From Streptomyces sp. T12 (GTDB lineage: Bacteria > Actinomycetota > Actinomycetes > Streptomycetales > Streptomycetaceae), in contig NZ_CP117866.1 in the NCBI RefSeq assembly GCF_028736035.1, positions 1,364,001-1,428,000 on the forward strand: a stretch of 64,000 nucleotides of DNA, in the 5' to 3' direction. A model generated the notes under the pieces. It did not search any database. It saw nothing but the letters and a program-made list of their open reading frames with translations, and was not told the DNA's origin. This document shows positions 17,824 through 26,260 of the stretch, piece after piece. The translations under genes and the position numbers were made by a program. Numbering within the stretch: position 1 is the first letter of the stretch; every line of letters begins with the position of its first letter.

Positions 17824-17853
17824 CGGTGGGCGTCGCGCTGACGACGCCCACCG
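17824..17853 (+). terminator. Perfect 12-bp hairpin after DUF1996 gene
   Basis: CGGTGGGCGTCG and CGACGCCCACCG around a 6-nt loop, 14 bp after the stop codon, followed by a CTCTCTCGTT stretch. Confidence 0.75.
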
Positions 17854-17943
17854 TGCTCTCTCGTTGGAAATGATTGGAGCGAGGCGACGCCCCGCTGCTA
17901 CTTTCGTGGTGGACCGTGAAGTCGTCGTATGGAGGTGAGCCCC

Positions 17944-17997
17944 GTGAACACAGTTACCCGTGGGTGCTCCCTCAACCCGTCACGGTCCGGCGGCTGA
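17944..17997 (+). CDS. Putative 17-aa leader peptide
   Basis: GTG start with a strong GGAGGTGAG site ahead (an in-frame ATG at 17929 is also possible). It encodes MNTVTRGCSLNPSRSGG and ends at TGA 17997, 54 bp before the GNAT gene start. With the hairpin at 18010-18040 it forms a leader-plus-hairpin arrangement like attenuation-controlled genes. The peptide itself has no known family; that it is translated is an inference from the ribosome site alone. Confidence 0.45.
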   Translation: MNTVTRGCSLNPSRSGG

Positions 17998-18009
17998 CGT
18001 TCGGTGTCG

Positions 18010-18040
18010 CCAGGAGCGCCTGAGATCGAGGCACTCCTGG
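18010..18040 (+). promoter_or_regulatory. Hairpin abutting the GNAT ribosome site
   Basis: CCAGGAGCGCCT and AGGCACTCCTGG pair (one G-U) around a 7-nt loop. Its 3' arm overlaps the first two bases of the GGAGGAG ribosome site of the GNAT gene (18039-18045). Folding could therefore limit ribosome loading, and a ribosome in the upstream leader ORF could change it. Confidence 0.5.
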
Positions 18041-18051
18041 AGGAGACTCCG

Positions 18052-18843
18052 ATGAACACGAAGCCTTTCACAACTGGCCTGAGCGAGAACGCGGTGATGA
18101 TCACGCGCGTCGCGGACAGGCAATGGCATGCACTGGACGACGACCTGGTGGTCGGCCGCGGGCATGCGGAGCACCGGCCCGACGGACGCTTGTTCGTCAG
18201 CATCGACGCCTGGCACGACGCCACCTTCGACCGGCTCGCCGAGGCGATGCTGGCGCAACTGCCGGCGCCGCTGCACACGGTGGTCGACGAAGCCGACGTA
18301 GAGCTGACGGCCGGCTGGCGGCGGGCCGGTTTCACGATCCGGCGCCGAGAGTGGGAGTACGTCGTGCCGACCGACCCGCGGGTCACCGGGCTCGAAGCAG
18401 CCCTGCCGCCTGCGGGCGTGACGATCGTGCCCGCCGGTCAGGCGGACGAGAGTCTGCTGCGGGCGGTGGACCGCGCGATCCGTGACGAAGTCGAGGCGAG
18501 CGTCGGGTGGCAGTCGATGCCCGCGGAGGTGATTCCCCGCCCCGAAGGCGACACCATCGTCGACCCGTCGAAGTACGCGGTGGCCGCGGCGCCGGACCGC
18601 TACCTGGGTCTGATCCGGGTGGTGCCGGTGAACCGGCCGCGCATCGGGCTGGTCGCGGTCCGGGCCGGCGAGCAGCGCCGCGGCATCGCGCGGGCGCTGC
18701 TCGCCCACACGCTGGGGACGCTGCACCGCTCCGGGTTCGCCGCGGCCTGGACCGAAGTCCACGAGTCCAACCAAGCAGCGACGGCGCTGTTCGAGGGCAT
18801 CGGCGCCCGGCCGATGAGCAGCAACCTGGAGCTGGTGCGATGA
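18052..18843 (+). CDS. GNAT family N-acetyltransferase
   Basis: A 263-aa protein of two halves. The C-terminal half carries the GNAT acetyl-CoA motif: [19 protein letters not shown], then a [20 protein letters not shown] segment typical of the fold. The N-terminal half is less clear. ATG 18052 follows GGAGGAG. The stop TGA overlaps the ATG of the IF-1 gene (ATGA), coupling the two. Substrate unknown; the pairing with an IF-1 paralogue hints at a translation-related role, but that is conjecture. The operon may be governed by the leader ORF and hairpin upstream. Confidence 0.85.
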   Translation: MNTKPFTTGLSENAVMITRVADRQWHALDDDLVVGRGHAEHRPDGRLFVSIDAWHDATFDRLAEAMLAQLPAPLHTVVDEADVELTAGWRRAGFTIRRREWEYVVPTDPRVTGLEAALPPAGVTIVPAGQADESLLRAVDRAIRDEVEASVGWQSMPAEVIPRPEGDTIVDPSKYAVAAAPDRYLGLIRVVPVNRPRIGLVAVRAGEQRRGIARALLAHTLGTLHRSGFAAAWTEVHESNQAATALFEGIGARPMSSNLELVR

Positions 18844-19064
18844 CGAAGAACAAGAACGTCATCGAAGTCGAGGGCAAGGTCGTCGAGTGCCTGCGCAGCG
18901 CCATGTTCACCGTGGAGCTCGACAACGGCCACCAGGTGCTCGCGCACATCAGCGGGAAGATCCGCAAGAACTACATCAAGATCGTGCTGGAAGACCGGGT
19001 GCTGGTGGAGCTCCCGCCGTACGACCTGACGCGCGGCCGGATCGTGTTCCGGTACCGGAACTAG
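18840..19064 (+). CDS. infA: Translation initiation factor IF-1 paralogue
   Basis: A 74-aa OB-fold protein reading [18 protein letters not shown], then [34 protein letters not shown] split by short loops: clear IF-1. IF-1 binds the 30S A site during initiation. Its place after a GNAT gene, away from the ribosomal-protein cluster, makes it look like the second copy found in several Streptomyces. It overlaps the GNAT stop by four bases and is followed by a strong hairpin at 19100-19132. Compared with the usual copy as I remember it, the N-terminus differs (NKNVIEVEG). Confidence 0.95.
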   Translation: MTKNKNVIEVEGKVVECLRSAMFTVELDNGHQVLAHISGKIRKNYIKIVLEDRVLVELPPYDLTRGRIVFRYRN

Positions 19065-19099
19065 CGGCGGTCGGCACCTTCCGCGGTGGCTGATCCTGG

Positions 19100-19132
19100 G
19101 GCCCCGGTCACGGCGTTTGCGTGACCGGGGCC
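19100..19132 (+). terminator. 13-bp hairpin after IF-1 gene
   Basis: GGCCCCGGTCACG pairs perfectly with CGTGACCGGGGCC around GCGTTTG. Confidence 0.8.
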
Positions 19133-19233
19133 GAGCCGAACCCCAGCTCCGGGGCCCCGTCCCTGGCCCCGCCCGTCGCGACCGGCTGCCGAACTGCCCG
19201 GTGTGCTAAACAGGGAGCAACCAAAGGGGCATT

Positions 19234-20412
19234 TTGCAGCAGCTCACGCTCGGAATCATGTCGCAGACCCGCAAGGAAAACGAGCATCGTCTGCCCGTTC
19301 ACCCCGCTCATTTCGACCGTATCGACGCCGGTCTCCGCAAGCGCATCTACCTCCAGGAAAACTACGGAGAGTATTTCGGCGTCCCGGACAGCCAACTCGC
19401 CCCGCTCGTCGCGGGCTTCCGCACGCGCGAGGAACTCATCGCCGAGTGCGATGTCATCCTGCTGGCCAAACCGCTCCACCAAGACCTGGCGGAACTGCGC
19501 GAAGGTCAGGTTCTGTGGGGCTGGCCGCACTGTGTGCAGGACGAGAAGGTCACCCAGACCGCCATCGACCGGCGGCTGACCCTGATCGCCTTCGAAGCGA
19601 TGAACCACTGGACCCGCAGCGGCGCCTTCAACCTGCACGTCTTCCACAAGAACAACGAGCTGGCCGGGTACTCCTCGGTCCTGCACGCCATGCAGCTGAC
19701 CGGCGTGACAGGCGACTACGGGCGGCGGCAGCGCGCGGTCGTCATCGGCTTCGGCGCGACCGCCCGCGGCGCAGTGACCGCGCTCAGCGCCCTGGGCGTG
19801 CACGACGTCGACGTGCTCACCGCGCGTGGCGTCACCGCCGTCAGCTCCCCCATCCACTCCGCGCGGATCGTCCACTTCGACCACGACAAGGCCGACGACA
19901 CCCTCGCCCCGCGCCGCAGTGTCGCCCTCACCGAGGACGGTCCGCTGCCGCTGGCCGAGTTCCTCGCCGGGCACGACATCATCGTCAACTGCGTGCTGCA
20001 GGACACCGACGCGCCGCTGATGTTCCTGATAGACGAGGACCTGCCCAAGCTGGCCCCCGGCACCCTGGTCATCGACGTCTCCTGCGACGAGGGCATGGGC
20101 TTCGACTGGGCCCGGCCCACCACCTTCACCGACCCGATGTTCACCGTCGGCGACCACGTCAGGTACTACGGGGTGGACCACAGCCCCTCCTACCTGTGGA
20201 ACTCCGCGACCTGGGAGAACAGCGAGGCCCTCCTGCCGTATCTGGACGTCGTGCTCCAGGGCCCCGACGGCTGGGACGCCGACGACACGATCCGGCACGC
20301 CATCGAGATCCGCCAGGGCGTCGTCCAGAACCTCAAGGTGCTCGCCTTCCAGCACCGCACCCCGGAGTACCCGCATGCCCACGAGGAGACCCGGGCGGCG
20401 TCGCGGCCGTAG
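19234..20412 (+). CDS. AlaDH/PNT-family dehydrogenase, carboxyethylornithine-synthase-like
   Basis: A 392-aa protein. TTG at 19234 with an AAAGGGG site upstream is chosen because the resulting LTLGIMSQTRKENEHRLPVHP supplies the first beta strand of the alanine dehydrogenase/transhydrogenase fold; ATG 19258 would cut it off. A Rossmann glycine motif is present as VVIGFGATARGA. Motifs and length fit N5-(carboxyethyl)ornithine synthase-type enzymes, which make opine-like amino acids from a keto acid, an amine and NADPH. It stands alone, so the substrate cannot be inferred. Confidence 0.75.
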   Translation: MQQLTLGIMSQTRKENEHRLPVHPAHFDRIDAGLRKRIYLQENYGEYFGVPDSQLAPLVAGFRTREELIAECDVILLAKPLHQDLAELREGQVLWGWPHCVQDEKVTQTAIDRRLTLIAFEAMNHWTRSGAFNLHVFHKNNELAGYSSVLHAMQLTGVTGDYGRRQRAVVIGFGATARGAVTALSALGVHDVDVLTARGVTAVSSPIHSARIVHFDHDKADDTLAPRRSVALTEDGPLPLAEFLAGHDIIVNCVLQDTDAPLMFLIDEDLPKLAPGTLVIDVSCDEGMGFDWARPTTFTDPMFTVGDHVRYYGVDHSPSYLWNSATWENSEALLPYLDVVLQGPDGWDADDTIRHAIEIRQGVVQNLKVLAFQHRTPEYPHAHEETRAASRP

Positions 20413-20513
20413 CGAGCGCGACCATGTTGGCCGCTGGCAGGTCATGGTCGGCGAACGGACCCTGGCCCCCGGCCGGGCCGCAGAATCGCCCTCCGCTTCG
20501 TACTGCCGGGCGG

Positions 20514-21236
20514 TCAGTCGCAGCAGTCGCAGCCGGGTCGGCAGTCACAGGCATCCGTCTCAGTGCCGGTGGACGGGACCAGGGCGGAGGCCGGGGCCGC
20601 GCAGCAGCCCTTGCCCCGCCAGGCGTCGCGGCCTTCCTTGACGGCAAGAGCGGCGATGACGAGGGCGGCGCCGGGGTCGGCCCAGGACCAGCCGAGGGTG
20701 GCATTGAGCACCAGGCCGGCCAGGAGCACGGCGGACAGGTACGTGCACAGGAGCGTCTGCTTGGAGTCCGCGACCGCGGAGGCCGAGCCGAGTTCGCGGC
20801 CGGCACGGCGCTGGGCGGCCGACAGGAACGGCATGACCGCGAGCGACAGGGCGGCGATGACGATGCCGAGGATCGACCGCTCGGCTTCCCCAGTGCCGGT
20901 GAGCGCGCGGACGGCGTCGACGGTCACGTAGGCGGCGAGAGCAAAGAACGAGAGGGCGATGATCCGCAGGGTGCGCTGCTCTCGGGCTTCGCGTACGGCG
21001 TGGTCGGAGGCAGAGAACTGCCAGGCGACCGCGGCGGCGGAGGAGACCTCGATGAACGAGTCGAGGCCGAAGCCGATCAGGGCGGTGGAAGAGGAGAGAG
21101 TACCGGCGGTGAGGGCGACGATCGCCTCGATGACGTTGTAGGTGATCGTGGCCGCCACCAGCAGGCGTATGCGCCGGGTGAGCACGTCGTGGCGGGCCGG
21201 GGAGGATCCGAGGGATATGGATGTCTCGGCGGCCAT
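20514..21236 (-). CDS. Cation efflux protein with Cys-rich tail
   Basis: A 240-aa membrane protein with about six hydrophobic segments and the SSSTALIGFGLDSFIEV helix that carries a metal site in cation diffusion facilitators. The C-terminus is CDCRPGCDCCD, plus GKGCC nearby, giving many thiols for soft metals. It is shorter than typical CDF proteins, which end in a soluble domain. The ATG at 21236 is two bases after the stop of the CmtR-like gene, and the pair is probably a metal-resistance operon. Confidence 0.82.
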   Translation of the reverse strand: MAAETSISLGSSPARHDVLTRRIRLLVAATITYNVIEAIVALTAGTLSSSTALIGFGLDSFIEVSSAAAVAWQFSASDHAVREAREQRTLRIIALSFFALAAYVTVDAVRALTGTGEAERSILGIVIAALSLAVMPFLSAAQRRAGRELGSASAVADSKQTLLCTYLSAVLLAGLVLNATLGWSWADPGAALVIAALAVKEGRDAWRGKGCCAAPASALVPSTGTETDACDCRPGCDCCD

Positions 21237-21238
21237 GG

Positions 21239-21574
21239 TCAGCAGCAGCCCTTCTCGTCGGCGTCCGGGCAGGAGCGGTCGGTCTCGACGGCGACCACGG
21301 CGGTGCGCAGGTCATCGAGCGCGTGACCGAGGCGTTCGTCGGCGAGCTCGTAGCGAGTGCGGCGGCCGTCCGGCACCGTGACGACCAGGCCGCAGTCGCG
21401 CAGGCACGCCAGATGGTTCGACAGCCGGGTGCGGGAGACGCCCAGGGCGTCGGCGAGGTCGGCCGGGTAGGCCGGGGCTTGGCGCAGCGCGAGCAGGATG
21501 CGGCAGCGGATCGGGTCGGCGAGCGCGCGGCCGAACCGGGCCAGCACCTCGATGTCGGAGGCAACAGTCAGCAC
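21239..21574 (-). CDS. cmtR: CmtR-like ArsR/SmtB metal sensor
   Basis: A 111-aa winged-helix repressor. GTG 21574 is used because it aligns with the Mycobacterium CmtR start (VLTVASDIEVLARFGRALADP). The residues reported to bind Cd or Pb in CmtR appear to be kept: HLACLRDCGLV gives two Cys and a downstream DRSC gives the third. Cys also occur at the end (KGCC). Metal binding should release the operator 21594-21607 and switch on the downstream efflux gene. The start at 21589 is a less likely alternative. Confidence 0.9.
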   Translation of the reverse strand: MLTVASDIEVLARFGRALADPIRCRILLALRQAPAYPADLADALGVSRTRLSNHLACLRDCGLVVTVPDGRRTRYELADERLGHALDDLRTAVVAVETDRSCPDADEKGCC

Positions 21575-21593
21575 ACCACGACGGTACACGCTA

Positions 21594-21607
21594 TCCTGAA
21601 TTCAGGA
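21594..21607. promoter_or_regulatory. CmtR-like operator palindrome
   Basis: TCCTGAATTCAGGA, a perfect 14-bp palindrome 20 bp before the cmtR-like start codon, typical of ArsR-family operators. It also reaches within 111 bp of the rightward methyltransferase gene. Confidence 0.75.
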
Positions 21608-21717
21608 AACCATGGATCGTTGCGCCCGAGGCCGATCAACCGAGTCGGTCCTGACCAGCGCCCTCTAAGCTGACCAGGAGATCGGCACGGCCCGGCGAAG
21701 CAGGAAAGCGGAGCACC

Positions 21718-22380
21718 ATGGCGGACAGAGAGCCGGACCTGGCGGACGCGCAGCGGCGGCACTGGCAGAACACCTACACCGCCCACCCCGGCATGTACGG
21801 CGAGCAGCCCTCCGATCCGGCCGTTCACGCAGCCTCCGTCTTCCGCACGGCTGGGGCCAGGGACGTGCTGGAGCTCGGCGCCGGGCACGGCCGTGACGCC
21901 CTGTACTTCGCCCGCGAAGGCTTCACCGTCCAGGCCACCGACTTCTCCGCCACCGGCTTGCAGCAGCTCCAGGACACCGCCCGCGCCCAGGACCTCGGCG
22001 GGCGGGTGACCACCGTCGTGCACGACGTACGTGACCCGTTGCCGCTGCCGGATTCCTGCGTGGACGCGGTCTTCGCCCACATGCTGCTGTGCATGGCCCT
22101 GTCCACCAAGGAGATCCACGCGGCGCTCGGCGAGATCCGGCGCGTCCTGCGCCCCGGCGGGACCTTCATCTACACCGTGCGGCACACCGGCGACGCCCAC
22201 TACGGCGCCGGCACCGAGCACGGAGACGACATCTACGAGCACGGCGGCTTCGCCGTCCACTTCTTCGACCGCGACCTGGTCGACGCCCTCGCCAACGGCT
22301 GGACCCTGAACGAGATCCACGCCTTCGAGGAGGGAGACCTGCCCCGCCGGCTGTGGCGCGTCACCCAGACCCTGCCCTGA
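21718..22380 (+). CDS. Class I SAM-dependent methyltransferase
   Basis: A 220-aa protein starting MADREPDLADAQRRHWQN. The SAM-binding motif I is VLELGAGHGRDALYFA, with later TDFS and PLPLPDSCVDAVFAHMLL segments as in small-molecule methyltransferases, and a RRVLRPGGTFIYTVRH strand. The methyl acceptor is unknown. The ATG at 21718 follows AGCGGAG-type purines. It is divergent from the CmtR-like gene and convergent with the amylase gene, sharing the 37-bp terminator at 22407-22443. Confidence 0.88.
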   Translation: MADREPDLADAQRRHWQNTYTAHPGMYGEQPSDPAVHAASVFRTAGARDVLELGAGHGRDALYFAREGFTVQATDFSATGLQQLQDTARAQDLGGRVTTVVHDVRDPLPLPDSCVDAVFAHMLLCMALSTKEIHAALGEIRRVLRPGGTFIYTVRHTGDAHYGAGTEHGDDIYEHGGFAVHFFDRDLVDALANGWTLNEIHAFEEGDLPRRLWRVTQTLP

Positions 22381-22406
22381 TGCCACAGGCCCTTTCCAGT
22401 ACGGTC

Positions 22407-22443
22407 GCGTGGGCCCGGGGTTCGCGCTCCCCCGGGCCCACGC
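22407..22443. terminator. Bidirectional 14-bp hairpin
   Basis: GCGTGGGCCCGGGG pairs perfectly with CCCCGGGCCCACGC, 9-nt loop, midway between the convergent methyltransferase and amylase genes. Confidence 0.85.
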
Positions 22444-22448
22444 GCCGC

Positions 22449-25445
22449 TTACTTCAGGTAGGGGCCGTCGGCACCGATCTTTCCGGTGCCGTTCAGCACG
22501 TACACCCGCAGGTTGCCCTTGCCCGGCGCCGTCACGGAGAGGGTGCCGTTGGAGACGGTCTTCACGTCGCCGGTGACGGCGTCCCGGTAGGTGCCGTTCG
22601 GGATGCCGGTGTAGGTGGCGTTCCCGGTGACGGTGACGAGCGCGAAGCTGTCGGTGCTGCCGCTGGTGTAGCGGCGCTTGAACGCCATCGAACCGCTGAT
22701 GCCGTCGGTCGAGTACTGGCCCATCTGCAGGGCCGGGACGGCACGGCGGATCTGGTTCAGCCGCTGGAGGTGCTTGACGAGTGGCTGCGCCAAAGTGGTG
22801 GCGACCTCGCCGGTCGCCGAGTCGGCGGTGCCGAACTCGGAGGCGGTGACGGTGCCTTGGAGGTGGTCGCCGTAGTACGCGCGGCCCGTGGACGCCAGCG
22901 GGCAGGTCGGCCCGCAGTCGATCTGCTTGCCCTTCTGGAACTCGATCTCCGAGCCGTAGTACAGGGTCGGGATGCCGCGGAACGTCCACATCAGGGACAT
23001 GTTCTCGGCCCAGGCGTCGGTGCCGCCGGTGTAGCGGGTGCTCGACTTGTTGGGGCCGTAGTCGTGGCTGTCGACGTAGACGACGTTGTACGTGGCGTCG
23101 TTGACGCTGTCGTCGGAGTCCTTGCCGTTGCTGAACGCGTTCTGCGCCTCGCTGAAGTTCATGTGCATGCGCATGTCGATGATGTTCATGCCGGAGAACT
23201 GGCTGCGGTCCGGGATGTGGTAGCTGTTGCCGTTCAGGAAGGCGTTGGTCGACGTCGGCTGGTTGCCGGTGCCCAGGTTGTTCTCGTAGGTGAACTGCTC
23301 GATGGCCGCCGTCTCGTCGTCGGCGCTGTAGTCCTTGCGCTCCTTCCAGGTGAAGAACTGCGCGGAGTGGTTCACGGATCCGCGGTTCCACTTGTCGTTG
23401 ACGAAGGCCCCGACCTCGCCGAAGACGAAGAAGTTCTGGGCCGCCGTGGTGCCGAACCTCTGGGTCACGCGGTCGTAGATCGCGGGCAGGAAGCGGCGGT
23501 TCCAGGTCACGCGCGGTATGTGTACGGCCGTGTCGACGCGGAAGCCGTCCACGCCCATGTCGATGTACTTGTCGTACGCGCCGATGAGGTAGTTCTGGAC
23601 GGGCGTCGACTCCGTGTTGAAGTCGGCCAGGTCCTCGTGCAGCCAGCAGGAGCGGGCGTCCTCGCCCTCCCAGTTGCCGATCCAGCACTGGTGGTAGTAC
23701 GTCTTCGGGAACATGCCCGACGTGGGGCTCGGCCACTGGCAGTTGTAGAGCGTGTAGCCCTCGGCGCTCTTGCCGCCGGTCGGCTTGCCCCAGTTGACGC
23801 AGGTGTTGCCGGTGGGCTCTGCGGTGGACCACAGGTCGCCGTTGTAGTACGACTTCCCGGACTTGGACTCGACGGTCAGGCCGTCGTACTCGAAGTCCGC
23901 GTTCTTCTCGTCGTAGTACCAGCTCCACTGGGAGTCGCGGACGCCGTAGACGGTCGGGGTGAACAGGCCCTTGGCGCCCCAGCGGGAGCTGTGGTTGTAG
24001 ACGACGTCCTGGTAGATCTTCATGCCCTTGGCGTGGGCGGCGTTGATGAGGTCCTGGTAGGTGGCGCCGGCCGACTCCAGGCGCGGGTCGACCTTGTAGA
24101 AGTCGTAGCCGTGGTAGCCGTGGTAGTCGTAGTCCGAACGGTTGAGGACGACCGGAGTGATCCAGACCGCGGAGAAGCCGAGGGCCTTGATGTAGTCGAG
24201 CTTCTCGACCAGGCCTTTGAAGTCACCCCGGAACATGGGGTCGTTGTTCGCCGCGTTGCCGGACTTGGTGTGCTGGCTGCCGCCGCGGTTGTTGGAGCTG
24301 TCGCCGTCGTAGAAGCGGGCGGTGAGGACGAAGTAGACGGGGTCCTTGCGGGGGTCCGTGCCGAGCGGGGTGCCGGCGGCCGGGGCGGGGGCCTTCTCGC
24401 CGGTCGTCGCGGTCGCCTCGGCGGACGCGGGCGAGATGTTCCCGGCGGCGTCGACGGCCTTCACGGTGTAGGTGTAGGCGGTCTTCTCCTCAAGTCCCGT
24501 GTCGGAGTGGACGGTTGAGCCGACGTCCGTGACGACGGTGCCCTTGGTTCCGCCGGTGCGCGTGACCTGGTACTTGGCCACGCCCTTGTTGTCGGTGGCG
24601 GCGTCCCAGCTCACCACGATCGACGTGTTGGTGACGGCGGCGGTGACCTTGGTCGGTGCGGCGGGCGCCTCGGTGTCGGGCTCCTGCGCGGCGCAGGGGT
24701 TGGTGGCGCCGGTGGTGAGCGTCTTGTCCTTCACGGTCGTGGTGCCGGTCGGGATCGTGTAGTCGGCGCTGTTGTTGTTGTCCCAGACGCCGTTGCCGTT
24801 GTTGAACGCGGCCTTCAGCGAGGTGGCGGTGCCGATGTCGAGGGTCTTCTTCCACCAGCCGGTGCAGGCGGACTCCATGCCGACGCCGGGCGCGGTCGTC
24901 CACGATCCGCCGGCGGGCGCGTAGTGGATGTTCGCGGTGGTCCAGCCGGAGGTGGCGGTCGAGTAGTAGACCGTGGCCTGGTTGCCGCTGCCCGTACCGG
25001 TGTCGGCGCACGGGTCGCTGTGGGCGATCACCCCGTCCTTGACGGTGATGGTGCCGGTGCCCAGCGCGTAGTTGTTGCCGCCGTTGTTGTCCCAGGTGCC
25101 GCTGCCGTTGTTGAAGGTGGCCTGCAGCCCGGCGGCCGAGCCGAGGTCGACGGTCTTCTTCACCCAGTCCGTGCAGGCGCTCTCCATCTGCGTGCCGGGA
25201 GCGGTCGTCCAGGAGCCGCCGTCCGGTGCGTAGTGCAGATACGTCGACGACCAGTTCTTGGTCTTCGTGTAGTAGAAGACCGTCGCCGTGTTGGCCGCGT
25301 CGGCTGCGTTGGTCGTGTCGGCCACCGGTTGAAGTGGAGCCGCCGGGTCTGCGGCCGGTGTGGTGGACAGCAGCCCGAGCAGCCCGGTCGCCGCCACGAA
25401 CGCCGCGAGGAGGCGTCGTGGCCGGCGCGGGGGTGCAGATCTCAT
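22449..25445 (-). CDS. Secreted CBM25-CBM25-FN3-GH13 alpha-amylase
   Basis: A 998-aa exported enzyme. The N-terminus MRSAPPRRPRRLLAAFVAATG is a signal peptide. Two starch-binding modules of the CBM25 type follow (about residues 53-148 and 152-246, with near-identical YLHYAPDGGSW/NIHYAPAGGSW cores), then an FN3 domain (about 258-348) and a GH13 catalytic barrel with YNH, GFRVD (nucleophile about residue 638), FGEVGAF (acid/base about 677) and VDSHD (about 795). A C-terminal beta domain ends it. It should hydrolyse starch outside the cell. The upstream gap is 163 bp to a decayed gene. Single transcription unit. Confidence 0.93.
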   Translation of the reverse strand: MRSAPPRRPRRLLAAFVAATGLLGLLSTTPAADPAAPLQPVADTTNAADAANTATVFYYTKTKNWSSTYLHYAPDGGSWTTAPGTQMESACTDWVKKTVDLGSAAGLQATFNNGSGTWDNNGGNNYALGTGTITVKDGVIAHSDPCADTGTGSGNQATVYYSTATSGWTTANIHYAPAGGSWTTAPGVGMESACTGWWKKTLDIGTATSLKAAFNNGNGVWDNNNSADYTIPTGTTTVKDKTLTTGATNPCAAQEPDTEAPAAPTKVTAAVTNTSIVVSWDAATDNKGVAKYQVTRTGGTKGTVVTDVGSTVHSDTGLEEKTAYTYTVKAVDAAGNISPASAEATATTGEKAPAPAAGTPLGTDPRKDPVYFVLTARFYDGDSSNNRGGSQHTKSGNAANNDPMFRGDFKGLVEKLDYIKALGFSAVWITPVVLNRSDYDYHGYHGYDFYKVDPRLESAGATYQDLINAAHAKGMKIYQDVVYNHSSRWGAKGLFTPTVYGVRDSQWSWYYDEKNADFEYDGLTVESKSGKSYYNGDLWSTAEPTGNTCVNWGKPTGGKSAEGYTLYNCQWPSPTSGMFPKTYYHQCWIGNWEGEDARSCWLHEDLADFNTESTPVQNYLIGAYDKYIDMGVDGFRVDTAVHIPRVTWNRRFLPAIYDRVTQRFGTTAAQNFFVFGEVGAFVNDKWNRGSVNHSAQFFTWKERKDYSADDETAAIEQFTYENNLGTGNQPTSTNAFLNGNSYHIPDRSQFSGMNIIDMRMHMNFSEAQNAFSNGKDSDDSVNDATYNVVYVDSHDYGPNKSSTRYTGGTDAWAENMSLMWTFRGIPTLYYGSEIEFQKGKQIDCGPTCPLASTGRAYYGDHLQGTVTASEFGTADSATGEVATTLAQPLVKHLQRLNQIRRAVPALQMGQYSTDGISGSMAFKRRYTSGSTDSFALVTVTGNATYTGIPNGTYRDAVTGDVKTVSNGTLSVTAPGKGNLRVYVLNGTGKIGADGPYLK

Positions 25446-25608
25446 GGCGACTCCAATACGGGGCGGATCCCGGGTGGTTCGGGCGTCCCTGCAAAACCAG
25501 CCGGAAAGTTCCTGAAAGTTCTTGCAGCGCGGAAGCTACAGGGACATGACAGCCGCGTAAAGGGTTCTGAGCACGACCGGAACGCCCCGCACACAGCGAG
25601 ACCGAGCC
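25446..25608. other. Amylase promoter region
   Basis: 163 bp between the amylase start and a decayed gene. Several A/C-rich words occur, and CTGAAAGTTCTTGCAGCG-type sequence resembles a catabolite or MalR-like site, but no clear palindrome was found. Confidence 0.3.
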
Positions 25609-26090
25609 GTCACCGCCGTCTTCACCTGGCAGGTGCGGCCCGGCCGGGGAGACGCAGTTCGAGGAATGGACGCACGGCGTCACACGGACCGCCTCGAAGT
25701 TCCCGGGCAGCGAGGGTGTCGTCTGGGTACGGCCCGAGAAAGGGCACCTGTTCCACGCCATCGCGCGTTTCAGTGACCCCGAGCGGTTGAAGGCGTGGCT
25801 GGCCTCCCCCGAGCGAGCGGCAGTCCACGACCGGCATGGAGACCTGGTTCAGCCTGCCGGGCACGACAGTGCACTCCCCTCCCCGCTCGAAGATGGCACT
25901 GACCACTCTCCTGGCCGCCTACCCCCTCGTACTCCTGCTGCAGTGGCTGGTCGTGCCCGCGACCGCAAGCCGGCCTCTGCCGCTGCGCGCCGCACTCTTC
26001 CCGGCCGTACTCCTGCCGTCCCTGACCTACCTGATCATGCCGTCGCTCAGTCGGCTGCTCAGGCTGTGGCTGTATCGTCCACCGACCTGA
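25609..26090 (+). pseudogene. Decayed monooxygenase-like (ABM) membrane-anchored protein
   Basis: Three reading frames must be joined to recover a plausible family protein. Frame one gives VTAVFTWQVRPGR, then a shift near 25645-25650 gives ETQFEEWTHGVTRTASKFPG and FHAIARFSDPERLKAWL, then a second shift near 25828-25836 gives METWFSLPGTTVHSPPRSKM plus two membrane segments (LLAAYPLVLLLQWLVVPA and LLPSLTYLIMPSLSRLL). Together this resembles Streptomyces antibiotic-biosynthesis-monooxygenase-type proteins with a C-terminal membrane hairpin. There is no start codon and two frames are broken, so it is called a pseudogene. A short intact 84-aa tail (25836-26090) may still be translated. Confidence 0.7.
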
Positions 26091-26160
26091 CACGACAACG
26101 GGCCACACAGCAGCGCGACTTGCCGACCGCCTGCCCTACCGTGTCGTCGCCGCGCCACTT

Positions 26161-26189
26161 GTTGCATCAAAATTCCGAAAGATACAATC
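26161..26189. promoter_or_regulatory. Putative GntR operator, copy 1
   Basis: GATACAATC at 26181-26189, preceded by the imperfect partner TTGCATCAA (26162-26170). The same 9-mer occurs inverted at 27193-27201 ahead of the aconitase gene, so both probably serve the GntR-type regulator. Confidence 0.6.
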
Positions 26190-26260
26190 GGGCGGTTCGA
26201 CCGCGCCGATCAACCTAGGATGAGGCTCTCCCGACCCACCACCTCAAGAGCGCAGGAACG

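Noticed and set aside
22089..24518. 809-codon frame opposite the amylase gene
   Set aside because: It is a low-complexity opposite-strand shadow; the amylase frame carries all GH13 motifs.
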